Source: Bradyrhizobium sp. BRP22 (GTDB lineage Bacteria > Pseudomonadota > Alphaproteobacteria > Rhizobiales > Xanthobacteraceae). Taken from it: a stretch of 64,000 nt of DNA. The stretch covers positions 248,001 through 312,000 of the forward strand of contig NZ_JADYVX010000002.1 of NCBI RefSeq assembly GCF_020194175.1. Reading direction: 5' to 3'. A program made the position numbers and the translations under genes. Below are positions 35,771 to 44,454 of this stretch, piece after piece. How positions within the stretch are numbered: the stretch's first letter is position 1; every line of letters begins with the position of its first letter. The notes under the pieces were generated by a model, which was not told where the DNA came from, did not search any database, and saw nothing but the letters and a program-made list of their open reading frames with translations.

Positions 35771-36349
35771 CTAGCGCGTAAAACTGCCGCTCGGCAGCGG
35801 GGCCGGGAATGGTGCGGCGGATTGCTGTGTGGGCTGCGCGGGAGCCGGTTGCGCGGCCGGTTGGGCCGTCTGATCGGGCGGCGGAGCGGTGGTGCGTTTG
35901 CGTGCCATCCTCTTCGCCTTCGGCTCCGGCGGCAGTGCGGCGGCCGCGCCCTCCTCGGATGGCGCGGCACCGGGATCGGTGGCAGCCGGCTCCGCCGCAG
36001 GCGCCGTGCTGGCGGCGGCCGCCCTGCCCTTCGACCGCTTCGACTTCGCCTGCTCCGGCGGAGGCTCCGCAGGCGGCGGAGCGGCAGCGGCGGCGGCCTG
36101 CGCGTTCTGCTGGTCGATCTGTTCCTGCCGCGAGCCCTTGTACAGTTCCTTCGGCACGCCCTGCTCCAGGCCCGGCACGCCATCGGGGAACACCGGCTTG
36201 CGTTCACCGGGCAGCTTCTTCTTGGTGTCGAGGAAGTCGAGCAGGTCCGACGGATCGAAATTGGACAGGCCGCCGCCTCCGCAGCCGGCCAGCACGCTGC
36301 AAAGTGCGACGGCGACGGCGGCTGCGATCAGACGTTGCGAGCGGCGCAT
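35771..36349 (-). CDS. Putative lipoprotein, Ala/Pro-rich
   Basis: A 192-residue protein with a lipoprotein signal (AVAVALCSVLAGCGGGG; lipobox LAGC), then a short conserved-looking part (SNFDPSDLLDFLDTKKKLPGERKPVFPDGVPGLEQGVPKELYKGS) and a long low-complexity Ala/Pro/Gln/Lys tail. ATG 36349, with AAGGGA 7 bases ahead, is chosen over a TTG upstream. It occupies the place between a YfgM-like gene and der where enterobacteria carry bamB, but has no beta-propeller. Probably outer or inner membrane, periplasm-facing. Family not named. Confidence 0.7.
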   Translation of the reverse strand: MRRSQRLIAAAVAVALCSVLAGCGGGGLSNFDPSDLLDFLDTKKKLPGERKPVFPDGVPGLEQGVPKELYKGSRQEQIDQQNAQAAAAAAPPPAEPPPEQAKSKRSKGRAAAASTAPAAEPAATDPGAAPSEEGAAAALPPEPKAKRMARKRTTAPPPDQTAQPAAQPAPAQPTQQSAAPFPAPLPSGSFTR

Positions 36350-36382
36350 GGGCGATCCCTTACTCAACTCGTTAGCTCTCAA

Positions 36383-37036
36383 TCAGCTCTTGGCGACCGG
36401 CGGCAGCAGGGCCTGCAACGCCTCGGCGCGCGAACGCAGGCTCGGCGGCGTCTCGGCGTCATTGGCGATCAGGTCGAGCCACTGTCGCGCCGCGGCGGCG
36501 TCATTGGCACGGTAGGCCGACAATGCCAGCAACTCGCGCGCGGTGTGACGGAAGGTCGAGTTCGCTGCCGTGGCGGGCTCGAGCCGCTGCAGCATGTTCT
36601 GGTAGGTTGTGCTTTCCAGCAGCAATTGCGCGGCGCGGATCCGCGCCAGATCCTGCTCCGCCGCACCGACGCTGCGGTCGGCGGCGATCTCGTCATACAT
36701 CTTGGCGGCCGCCTGCGGGTCGCGGGTTGCGACCTCCGCAGCCAAACGCAGCCGCGCCAGCACGCGGTAGCCGGCCGGCGCCTTCGCAGCCAGGTCGGCA
36801 AAAGCAGCCTCCGCCTCGGCGTGCTTGTTCTGTTCGGAAAGCTCGACGGCCCGGTCGAAGGCCGCCCCCGCCTCGGCCGCCTTCTGGCCCTGGAGGTATT
36901 CGTAGCCGCGCCAACCGCCGACGCCGGCGACGACCAGAATCGCGAGCGCAATGATCAGAAGCGAATACTTGTCCCACAGCTTCTTGAGCTGCTCGCGACG
37001 CAGTTCCTCGTCGACTTCACTAAATAATTCAGACAC
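36383..37036 (-). CDS. YfgM-like tetratricopeptide membrane protein
   Basis: A 217-residue protein with a cytoplasmic N-terminus (MSELFSEVDEELRREQLKKLWDKY), one membrane helix (about 24-43, SLLIIALAILVVAGVGGW), and a periplasmic TPR domain (residues 50-217). This is the layout of YfgM, an ancillary partner of the SecYEG/PpiD translocation site. The synteny with der supports it. It is the first gene of the yfgM-lipoprotein-der-MFS run. Confidence 0.85.
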   Translation of the reverse strand: MSELFSEVDEELRREQLKKLWDKYSLLIIALAILVVAGVGGWRGYEYLQGQKAAEAGAAFDRAVELSEQNKHAEAEAAFADLAAKAPAGYRVLARLRLAAEVATRDPQAAAKMYDEIAADRSVGAAEQDLARIRAAQLLLESTTYQNMLQRLEPATAANSTFRHTARELLALSAYRANDAAAARQWLDLIANDAETPPSLRSRAEALQALLPPVAKS

Positions 37037-37278
37037 TTAAGGCTATCCCATCCCCGGAGGGCGAAGCAAAATGCACGGGCGGCAGCCGCGCCCGATCCCC
37101 ACATCGCGGCGGCGTTACCCTAATGATATGGCGGTGGCAAGGCAAAGCGAGGCGGATCAAAGCGTTAACGGTGGAAGGCTACCCTGCCCGCTTTACGCCC
37201 GCGTCGCGCCCGTCCAGCCCCTCCTCAGCATGGCATTGGATGCTTCAGTCACTTCTCAGGTAGCACAGGGAGTCTGTC

Positions 37279-37671
37279 GTGACGCCGCAACATCTCTCCG
37301 AAATCTATCGAAACTACATCGGCTGCCTGAATGCGCAGGACTGGGCGAACCTGGGGCGGTTCGTCCACGACGATGTGCGCCACAACGGTCGGCAGCTCGG
37401 ACCGTCCGGCTATCGCGAGATGCTGGAAAATGACTTTCGCCAGATTCCGGACCTCACCTTCAACATCCAGCTCCTGATCTCCGATCCGCCTTACGTGTCG
37501 AGCCGGCTGCTCTTTGACTGCACGCCAAAGGGAGAGTTCCTCGGACTGGAGATCAACGGGAAACGAGTCTCCTTCGCCGAGAACGTCATTTATGAATTCC
37601 GGGAAGACAGGATCGTGGAGGTCTGGTCGGTCATCGACAAGCCGGCCATCGAAGCTCAGCTTCGACGCTAG
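37279..37671 (+). CDS. SnoaL-like / ester cyclase family protein
   Basis: A 130-residue protein of the NTF2/SnoaL fold (SnoaL-like polyketide cyclase, often called ester cyclase). It has YRNYIGCLNAQDWANLGRFVHDDVRHNGRQLGPSGYREML, PDLTFNIQLLISDPPYVSSRLLFDCT and GKRVSFAENVIYEFREDRIVEVWSVIDK. The GTG at 37279 is preceded by AGGGAG. Such proteins can be isomerases, cyclases or non-catalytic; no role is assigned. It opens the accessory segment that runs to about 44.3 kb. Confidence 0.75.
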   Translation: MTPQHLSEIYRNYIGCLNAQDWANLGRFVHDDVRHNGRQLGPSGYREMLENDFRQIPDLTFNIQLLISDPPYVSSRLLFDCTPKGEFLGLEINGKRVSFAENVIYEFREDRIVEVWSVIDKPAIEAQLRR

Positions 37672-37859
37672 AGCGCCATCCATCAGGCTGAACCTCAGAC
37701 GCCGAAGCGAAGCTTGGGCTATGGCTGGCGCCGGATGAAGGCTCTCTCCACTCGGGGTGTCCCGATGCGGAGAGCACCAGTTGCAGGTTGCAGCGCGATT
37801 TGGAGAGTTGGCGGAATGGCTACGTCGTTAACAAGCGGCGTAAGCAAAGCGGGGCGCTC

Positions 37860-37973
37860 TTACGTCAACTTCTCGACCAGCGCTAGAAGCCCCAAAGAAA
37901 GGATGAATAGCCAAATCGCTACCGCGCTGCGCGCCAAGTCACTAGACGGCTTGTCCTCTTTCCCGCGATGCAT
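37860..37973 (-). CDS. Very small membrane protein
   Basis: A 37-residue frame from ATG 37973: MHRGKEDKPSSDLARS, then AVAIWLFILSLGLLALV and EKLT. The charged N-terminus plus one helix is the pattern of real small membrane proteins. No clear ribosome-binding site. A longer plus-strand frame (37714-38028) covers it but looks non-coding. Confidence 0.35.
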   Translation of the reverse strand: MHRGKEDKPSSDLARSAVAIWLFILSLGLLALVEKLT

Positions 37974-38296
37974 GTCAGGCTCGCTAAAGATCGAACAAAG
38001 CACACAGCGACGAATCGTTCCTAACTGAGCGGGTGGAGTGTCGTCAGCCGCGTGGATGTCTGGCGTGGGGCCATCCGCGTCGTTCTAGACGTGCGGCGGT
38101 CACTTCCGGTCTTCCGATGGGCCATGAGCTGTCGATCATGCCGCGAACGAACGCAAACACGTCGATAAAGCTGGTACGCTGATGCGCTGCTAAGCCGGCC
38201 TTAATTACGGCGCCCACCACTTCGCTGATCGGCCAATAGCGGATACGTCGCGAACGAACGCCTTATTTAATTCCATGGATCGGGTTACTATTTCGA
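37974..38296. other. Non-coding gap, no confident feature
   Basis: These 323 bases are less GC-rich toward the right end. A 58-residue minus-strand frame (38044-38220) is open but has no ribosome-binding site or recognisable family. No RNA gene or repeat was identified. Confidence 0.4.
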
Positions 38297-38833
38297 ATGA
38301 ATGAAAATTTCCGAATTACACGAGCTACTCAAGATGATGCCGTTCAAGTTGCTCGGATTCATATCGCAGCCACTCGCGCAGCGTACCGGGATATCTATAC
38401 ACTTGAATACCTAGACGGCCTTTCTACTGAAGACCGGGCTTACCGCTGGATTGAAAAGGATAGGGGGCATCTGGCTCTAGGTGATCCGTTCTCTGTGTTC
38501 GTAGCATTTGACAATGACATGATGATTGGCTTTGCGGACGTCGGACCAACAACTAAAAGCGGTGTCGCGGAACTCTACGCGATTTACTTAGATCCCGAGT
38601 ATATCGCGAAAGGCGCAGGCAAGGTTCTGTTGGAGGCGTGCATTGACTACGCTGGTCGCAACGGCTTTAAGGCTATGATAGCAACCGTCCTCACAAAAAA
38701 TTCTTTGGCACGCGCATTTTATGAGCGCAGGGGCGCGCGGGCGTTAACAGAAACCGAGACATTGATAGAAACGGGCGGTACCAAGGAGAAGGTCATTTCT
38801 TATCTTTGGGACAATTTGCAGCAGGCCGACTGA
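38297..38833 (+). CDS. GNAT family N-acetyltransferase
   Basis: A 178-residue acetyl-CoA-dependent acyltransferase. The GNAT core is VAELYAIYLDPEYIAKGAGKVLLEACIDYAG, with the acetyl-CoA loop YIAKGAGKVL, followed by ATVLTKNSLARAFYERRGA. Its substrate cannot be told. The gene is markedly AT-richer than its neighbours, with codons such as ATA, TTA and AGA, and no clear Shine-Dalgarno, which points to recent acquisition. It stands alone between non-coding gaps. Confidence 0.85.
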   Translation: MNENFRITRATQDDAVQVARIHIAATRAAYRDIYTLEYLDGLSTEDRAYRWIEKDRGHLALGDPFSVFVAFDNDMMIGFADVGPTTKSGVAELYAIYLDPEYIAKGAGKVLLEACIDYAGRNGFKAMIATVLTKNSLARAFYERRGARALTETETLIETGGTKEKVISYLWDNLQQAD

Positions 38834-39001
38834 GCTAACTTCCGGTTTGGGTCAAACTCACCATTCGGAAGGCTGGCCAGCCATTTCCGGTTCACCCCGA
38901 CCAGCCGACAACTTTGGAGCGCCACCCGCACTTCGTAATCGCGCCAAAAGGCGAAATCAGGATTGCTCAGGTGACGGATGGCTCGCCTGAGACAGAAGCG
39001 T

Positions 39002-39442
39002 CTAATCGTCCCGCTGCACTAACTCGAAGGTGATACCCTCGGGACCCTCGAAGAGCCGCAGCTTTCGACCGATGTAGTCCATCTCGTCGCTTAACATGAC
39101 TACGCCGTTAGCTACGAGGTGCGCGGTGGTCGCCTCGATGTCGTCGACGCGGAACGCAAGGTGATTGAAGCCCAGTTTTCGCAGATTCGTCGGGTGCGCT
39201 CCGGGATCGGTCCCCGAGAGCGGGTCGAATTCAAGCAGCTGAATCTCGAAATGCGGCTTCGATCCTTCGAGCACGAGGGTTATGTGCTGCGCTTTCATGC
39301 GCGGCATACCCATGTACTGGGCGGGAATGCCGCCGTCGATCGTTGCGACATGATCCTTTCTGAAACCAAGGAGCGCGAAGAATTCAATCGCCTTGCCGGC
39401 GTCTGCCACTGCGATCGTAACGTGATCCGGATTGAGTATCAT
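39002..39442 (-). CDS. VOC / glyoxalase-family protein
   Basis: A 146-residue vicinal-oxygen-chelate protein. It has two beta-alpha-beta-beta-beta halves: ILNPDHVTIAVADAGKAIEFFALLGF and LGFNHLAFRVDDIEATTAHLVANGV, ending RKLRLFEGPEGITFELVQ, with His in the first half, His in the second, and the final Glu as likely metal ligands. GAAGGAG stands ahead of ATG 39442, so the longer frame to 39568 is rejected. The family includes dioxygenases, glyoxalases and resistance proteins; the reaction is not assigned. Confidence 0.82.
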   Translation of the reverse strand: MILNPDHVTIAVADAGKAIEFFALLGFRKDHVATIDGGIPAQYMGMPRMKAQHITLVLEGSKPHFEIQLLEFDPLSGTDPGAHPTNLRKLGFNHLAFRVDDIEATTAHLVANGVVMLSDEMDYIGRKLRLFEGPEGITFELVQRDD

Positions 39443-39683
39443 CTTATCACTCCTTCCATCAAGCAGCGCGCTCGATCGCGCCAGCATATCAAGTCGGGTA
39501 AGCCGCCGGCCACTGTCGTGCCCATCTTGGAAGGCTACCAGCTCACGCCGGCGCACGATAGAAGTCATGTCTCACGATGAAATCCGCTCCGGGTCAGAAG
39601 CGCCGCTTGGCCTCACGGCAGGACTTCCGGTTGACCCCGATCTTCGGAAATATCCTGCGCGGCGCCGCCATCCGGCACTGGCA

Positions 39684-40910
39684 TCAAACGGACTTCTCGC
39701 GCGATCCCGCGGTGGAATTGCGCAGATGAGGCCGCAGCGCCAGCACGATCGGGGCGATCAAAGCGGCAGTCGCCGCCGAGGCCAACACGCCGATCGTCTG
39801 ACTGCTGTGATCGGCAATCGCGCCGAAGAGGATCGGCGCGAGACCTCCTGCGCCGATGACGCTCGTATAGAAGACCGCGAAAGCCCGCCCCGTATCGCCG
39901 CCGGAAAGCTCCGGCACGGTGCCATAGAGCACCGAAGAGGTGCCGTTCAGCACGATGCCAAGCAGCGGCAGCAGGCTGAGCGTTGGCGTCAGTGGCGTGA
40001 ACAGCGTCGCCGCGATGAGCAAGGCGGTTGCGGCCTCGGTCACCATGACGCTGCCGATGACACCCAGCCGCTCGCCGAGCCAGCCGCATGTCGCCTTGCC
40101 GAACGCGCCGCCGACGAACAGTAGGGCAAGCGCGACTCCGACGGCCGGCAACCCCCCGCCCTGTCCATGGATGAGGAAGGGCAGAAACAGCAGATATCCC
40201 ATGCGGGTCGCCGTATCGAGCGCGCCGATCGTCGTGAGGATGCGAAAGCCGCCGCGGCCGCGGCCGAACGTCGCCTCTGCCGTGACATTCCTCGTGACGG
40301 AAGCCGCCGGTGCCAGCGACACCAGCGCGACAACCAGGACAATTCCAAGCACCGCCATTAACCCCAACACCGATTGCCAGGCGAAGATCGGCAGCAGCAC
40401 CGCGACGAGCGCCGGCAGCACGGCTTTTCCGAGATCGCCGGAAAAGTTGTAGATGCCGAGCGGACGTCGCGACGCCGCGCCATAGCTGTCGGTGACGAGC
40501 ATCGAACCACGTGGGTGCTGGATGCTCGATCCGATGCCGGCCACGACGAGGCCGACGCAAAGCCCCGCAAAGCCGAACGGCAGCGCCATGATCAGCAAGC
40601 CCGCCGCCGCGGCGACGGTGGACAGGATTAGCGCCACGCGCGGCGACAAGCCGCGAAGAGCTCGGTCGGCCGGAATCTGCATGCCCCCCATAGTTCCGAA
40701 ATACAGTGCGCGCACGACGGCCAGCGCCGCATAGGACAGGCCGAACTGCGCCTGCCAGACCGGCAGGAAGGCATAGAGACCGTCGGTATAGCCGTCATGA
40801 AGCGCGTGGGTGAGGCACGCGGCCAGCAGGCTGCGCGATTTCGCCGGGGCCGACGAGCCTGATTCGGTTTCGCGCGGACGGCTCGCAGCCACCATCGCTG
40901 CGTCGTTCAT
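39684..40910 (-). CDS. MFS transporter, Fsr-like
   Basis: A 408-residue 12-helix MFS protein. Its N-terminus ACLTHALHDGYTDGLYAFLPVWQAQFGLSYAALAVVRALYFGTMGGMQIPADRALRG resembles the fosmidomycin-resistance-type (Fsr) subfamily. ATG 40910 follows GGAGGA. It faces away from a LysR gene across a 160-base region, so it is probably the regulated target. Substrate is unknown, and resistance function is not claimed. Confidence 0.83.
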   Translation of the reverse strand: MNDAAMVAASRPRETESGSSAPAKSRSLLAACLTHALHDGYTDGLYAFLPVWQAQFGLSYAALAVVRALYFGTMGGMQIPADRALRGLSPRVALILSTVAAAAGLLIMALPFGFAGLCVGLVVAGIGSSIQHPRGSMLVTDSYGAASRRPLGIYNFSGDLGKAVLPALVAVLLPIFAWQSVLGLMAVLGIVLVVALVSLAPAASVTRNVTAEATFGRGRGGFRILTTIGALDTATRMGYLLFLPFLIHGQGGGLPAVGVALALLFVGGAFGKATCGWLGERLGVIGSVMVTEAATALLIAATLFTPLTPTLSLLPLLGIVLNGTSSVLYGTVPELSGGDTGRAFAVFYTSVIGAGGLAPILFGAIADHSSQTIGVLASAATAALIAPIVLALRPHLRNSTAGSREKSV

Positions 40911-41070
40911 GTCGATTCCTCCTGCTCCCGGGGTGAAGAGAGAAAATCTACATTGCGATCCGTTTCGGACCCGCCGATGCACTGATCCCTCATGACAAAT
41001 TCACCCTGGACTATTGAGGCGACCGTCACAAATCAGTAATAATCGGGCTATGAGTTAGGATTTCTACCCA

Positions 41071-42006
41071 ATGAGTATTCCCGTCCAGCGCAGGACCTTG
41101 CCGCCGCTCAACGCCGTCCGCGCTTTCGAGGCGGCAGCTCGCCTTGGCAGCTTCAAGGAAGCGGCGACCGAATTGGGCGTGACGCATGGCGCAATCAGTC
41201 AGCAGGTGCGCCTCCTTGAGGATCGGCTGGGAGCGCCCGCGCTGTTCTGGCGATCGACGCGGCGGGTCACGCTTACACCCGCCGGCACGGCGCTGCTCGA
41301 GGAGATCAGCCCGGCGCTCGACCGCATTTCGTCCGCTGTCCAGCGCCATCGCGCGACACGCGGCGAAGTGCCGGCGGCCGTGCTGCGCGTCAACGCGCTG
41401 GCGACGTTCAGCATGCGCTGGCTTCTTCCCCGGCTGAGCCGTTTTCGCGACGAGCGACCCGACATCGAGGTCCGCCTCACCACGTCAAACGACCCGATTG
41501 ACGCGCTTGCCGACACGTTCGACGTCGTCATCCGCGGTGGCCCGGATTCGTTTCACGGCTTCACGTCGCGGCTGTTTCTTTCGGAGCGCCGGTTGCCGAT
41601 CTGCAGCCCCGCACTGGTCGCGAAGGTGCCGCTGGAGGATATTTCCGATCTCGCGCAGCACACGTTGCTGAACGTCACTTCGATGCCGCGGCTATGGCAC
41701 GATTGGCTGGTGCAAGCCGGACAGCCTCGCGTCACTCCGATGGCGACGCTGACATTCGATCATTTCTTCCTAACCATTCAGGCGGCGATCGATGGTTTGG
41801 GCGTGGCGATGGGACCAACCGCCCTAATCGGCGACGACGTCGCGGCCGGCCGCCTGATCGCGCCGTTTCCCGATGTCAGTCTTCCGGCGAGGAGTTACTT
41901 CGCCTACTTGCCCGCAGGGAGCGAAAGTGGCTCACAGACTGCGGTGTTTTGCGATTGGCTGGAACAAGAAGGGCAGCAATACGCTGGCAACGCAACGGCC
42001 GCATGA
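41071..42006 (+). CDS. LysR family regulator (GcvA-like)
   Basis: A 311-residue regulator with an N-terminal winged helix (LNAVRAFEAAARLGSFKEAATELGVTHGAISQQVRLLEDRLG) and a substrate-binding-protein-like C-terminal domain. The N-terminus is of the GcvA/AmpR type. It is divergent from the MFS gene, the standard arrangement for LysR autoregulation and control of the neighbour. No perfect T-N11-A palindrome stands out in the 160-base intergenic region. The co-inducer is unknown. Confidence 0.9.
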   Translation: MSIPVQRRTLPPLNAVRAFEAAARLGSFKEAATELGVTHGAISQQVRLLEDRLGAPALFWRSTRRVTLTPAGTALLEEISPALDRISSAVQRHRATRGEVPAAVLRVNALATFSMRWLLPRLSRFRDERPDIEVRLTTSNDPIDALADTFDVVIRGGPDSFHGFTSRLFLSERRLPICSPALVAKVPLEDISDLAQHTLLNVTSMPRLWHDWLVQAGQPRVTPMATLTFDHFFLTIQAAIDGLGVAMGPTALIGDDVAAGRLIAPFPDVSLPARSYFAYLPAGSESGSQTAVFCDWLEQEGQQYAGNATAA

Positions 42007-42380
42007 CGAACAGATCGTGCCGCTTCGGCTGGCAAAACCCTCGAACGTTCCGCAGAGGCTAGTGGTCAACGCTCTTATGGATCATTGCTGCTGGTCCCGA
42101 CTTCGGTTCTGCGCAAATCCCGGACCCGAGCCAGACATGCTATAACGTCAGTTAAGGGGCACTTGCCGATGCAAATGTCAGCTTCGGGTCACGACCCGGC
42201 GTTGAAGGTCGCGCTGAGCAATGTCCGCTGTATCCGTTACTGCGGAAATCCTGAGGCTCTCGGTGATGCTCTTGCGGCAACTTCGTCACGGTGCGGTGCA
42301 GCCGGAACGGGCCACGATGGCAAGACGCGCTCCACGCGGCCGAATGCTTCGTCAGGACCACTCGAGTCCCCCCATCCGGC
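42007..42380. other. Non-coding gap, no confident feature
   Basis: These 374 bases hold a plus-strand frame that looks like shadow coding (no recognisable protein, and it overlaps the small minus-strand gene). No RNA gene or strong repeat was found. Confidence 0.45.
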
Positions 42381-42506
42381 TCAGATTGCCCGTCCCGCTA
42401 TAGTGGCCTGATAGCTATGGATCTGCCTGGCCGTTGTGATCGCCGCAAAAGTCGCGGCCAAAATAAATGCGATTGAAAAAGCCAAGAAAACGAAGCGTGG
42501 CGTCAT
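42381..42506 (-). CDS. Very small membrane protein
   Basis: A 41-residue frame from ATG 42506 with AAAGGGAG 8 bases ahead. MTPRFVFLAFSIAFILAATF, then AAITTARQIHSYQATIAGRAI. It has one N-terminal membrane helix or leader and a short polar tail. The good ribosome-binding site is the main support. Unknown function. Confidence 0.5.
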   Translation of the reverse strand: MTPRFVFLAFSIAFILAATFAAITTARQIHSYQATIAGRAI

Positions 42507-42611
42507 TGAACGGGCTCCCTTTCAGGATCCCCCCGCGACATATCTAACGTGAATTCCGGGGCCTTCAAGGCGTGCACGGTCGACGTGGAATGCAGCAGAC
42601 TGAAGGGCGTC

Positions 42612-42627
42612 GCCTGTCGCGACAGGC
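42612..42627. promoter_or_regulatory. Perfect 16-base palindrome
   Basis: GCCTGTCGCGACAGGC is a perfect palindrome in the gap between the two small minus-strand genes (42381-42506 and 42723-42995). It could be a binding site, but no partner is evident. Confidence 0.3.
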
Positions 42628-42722
42628 AGAGCGTCGGCTTCGCTCACACAGGTGGGACGGTCACGCCATGTGCTTGGCCGCTTGCCCTCAGGTCGGCCGT
42701 GTTCCAGCGGGCGATGGAGTTG

Positions 42723-42995
42723 TCAGTGCGATTTGCGACGACGCCTTACGAGACGATAGACGCCATACCCGACTGCAACAAGAGCGATAGGAAGTCCAGC
42801 GCCGGCGACAGGTCCCGGAGCGCCCTGGACGACACCACCAGGCGGGCCCTGGACGCCGCCATCGGTCCAATTGGTAGGGCTGCCACCTCCGTGGACGACG
42901 TAACCGGTGGCCGCGATCCCTAACACAGCCAGTCCGCCAAGAACGCTTTTGAGAGACCAAGCGCGTGTGAATTTCGTCCAGGTCATCCAATCCAT
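42723..42995 (-). CDS. Small membrane protein, two helices
   Basis: A 90-residue protein with two hydrophobic segments (LGGLAVLGIAATGYVVHG and LPIALVAVGYGVYRLV) separated by a Gly/Pro loop and ending in RRRRKSH. GAGGAG lies 8 bases ahead of ATG 42995. Upstream, 43020-43075 is strikingly AT-rich (TTTAATTAATTAAC), a likely promoter zone. Family not recognised. Another frame over the same bases (42688-42990) is less protein-like. Confidence 0.6.
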   Translation of the reverse strand: MDWMTWTKFTRAWSLKSVLGGLAVLGIAATGYVVHGGGSPTNWTDGGVQGPPGGVVQGAPGPVAGAGLPIALVAVGYGVYRLVRRRRKSH

Positions 42996-43195
42996 GGTAT
43001 TAATCTCCTCTGCCCCGCGATTTAATTAATTAACATTGTTCGATAATAATAGCAATATTAAATCCGACATGCGGACGTCATATTGCGAAGCAACACAGCC
43101 TTTAATTGATCAGTGGCCGAGCCCGGCCCCTCACCCGCGATGGTCAGGCCGCGTCCAGGCGTAAATCCCCGATTTTGCGCCGGGGCTAGCCGATA

Positions 43196-43384
43196 TCACT
43201 TGATGCGCCGCTTCGGTGTCGCGTCCACGCTCGGACCAAATGTTGCGAGGAAATCGGATGCCGGCAGTGTGGTCAGCCGAGACAGTCGGTCCAGTTCTGC
43301 CCTGAGACGGACGACCTGCCCGTAACGAGTTGCCAAGTCATGGCTTGTACGGAGCAGCGCAATGAGAAGATCGCATTCTTCCAT
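43196..43384 (-). CDS. Small hypothetical protein
   Basis: A 62-residue frame, MEECDLLIALLRTSHDLATRYGQVVRLRAELDRLSRL..., mostly predicted helix, soluble, with no clear ribosome-binding site. Not recognised. Included with low confidence because codon use is acceptable and no other gene fills the region. Confidence 0.4.
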   Translation of the reverse strand: MEECDLLIALLRTSHDLATRYGQVVRLRAELDRLSRLTTLPASDFLATFGPSVDATPKRRIK

Positions 43385-43741
43385 GGCGTCGAATTGATCC
43401 TGGCTATCGGTCGTTAAGCGGCCGCTGCCGCAATCTCTGGTCCATTGTCAGCGTTCAAGCCAACAAGCACGTCTTCGAGTCCCTCGCGGTTGTTGGTTGT
43501 TCAGCCGCACCTTGACGCCGACGATATGCTGCCTTGCGTTTGACACCCGCTCAAGAAACTCGATTGGACCTGGAAAATGACGGAAAATGCCGCCGGTCCC
43601 GCAAGTATTAAATATTAAATAGCGATGGCCGGATTAAATTGCCTAGATCACCGCCCAGCTAATCGGACCTGCCCATAAAAGCCTGTCCGAGGGAGTAGCG
43701 CAACCGCAATGACGCCTTCGGCCCGTATCCGATTTCCAAGT
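43385..43741. other. AT-rich non-coding gap
   Basis: These 357 bases contain an AT-rich stretch around 43605-43640 (TATTAAATATTAAAT). No gene, RNA or repeat could be supported. Confidence 0.45.
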
Positions 43742-44293
43742 TCACATCAGCCCTGTCGTTAGGCTGCTTGAGGCCAAACCCTGGTCGACACTCGCCGCAG
43801 GTGCCCGCTTCAACGTTCCCCCGTGAAGGACCCTGCCATCCGGCGACGCAACCTCGATCAGTTCTGCGCTGAGGAAAGCATGTTGATCGGGTCTGAAGTC
43901 GAAACCGTGGTTGCCGCTTCCAAGGTTGGCTGTTTCGAGATCCTGTCGATAGCGGTCGGCCAGAACGCTACCGGCCAGTCTGCCATCAAAATAGACTTCC
44001 ACGCGAAGCGGGATTTCCGGATGGTCGACACACTGAGCCCAGCCGGCGATCGAGTGAGGCTGCATACGATCGACGCAACCTCGCAGCGTTCCGCTCTTCA
44101 AGATATGCTGGATGCCGTCTTCGATCGCGGCGAGATCTTGCTGGCACAGCTCACGTGACAGCGCGAGGCTATAGTGATCCGTGTCGAGCGCGCGAGACAA
44201 CAGTTTCTCCCGGTGAGCCTTCATCTCCAGGAGCGCGGTCACACCCTTCAGTCTGACATAAGCGCTGACGACTTGCTGGATTCCCTGGTTCAT
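43742..44293 (-). CDS. Rhizobial hypothetical protein with GWAQ...HGF domain
   Basis: A 183-residue protein. Residues 1-95 are mostly helical (MNQGIQQVVSAYVRLKG...). Residues 100-165 form a beta-rich unit with GCVDRMQPHSIAGWAQ, EVYFDGRLAGSVLADRYRQDL and GSGNHGFDF, a pattern I recognise from several Bradyrhizobium proteins, some attached to glycosyltransferases. AAGGCG precedes ATG 44293; the longer frame to 44458 is not supported. Function unknown. Confidence 0.6.
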   Translation of the reverse strand: MNQGIQQVVSAYVRLKGVTALLEMKAHREKLLSRALDTDHYSLALSRELCQQDLAAIEDGIQHILKSGTLRGCVDRMQPHSIAGWAQCVDHPEIPLRVEVYFDGRLAGSVLADRYRQDLETANLGSGNHGFDFRPDQHAFLSAELIEVASPDGRVLHGGTLKRAPAASVDQGLASSSLTTGLM

Positions 44294-44454
44294 CGCCTTG
44301 CGAAATCCTTGAAAGATCGTCTGGAAAATATGCCTCGCCTGCCAGGCGGGGACAAGCCTGTCCCGACGAGCAAGGGCATTCGGTGCGGGGCAGGTTTGCG
44401 ATCGCGGCGGCGCGAGGGTTCGTCCCGCGTCGCAGGCCGCTTTCCGCCCCCGCC

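Noticed and set aside
37811..37850. tRNA-like opening GGAGAGTTGGCGGAATGGCT
   Set aside because: It resembles the 5' part of a Ser or Leu tRNA, but no anticodon arm, T-arm (GTTCGANTC) or acceptor partner follows. At most a remnant; chance is likely.
38044..38220. 58-codon minus-strand frame
   Set aside because: Plausible residues but no ribosome-binding site, no family and a GTG start; not enough support.
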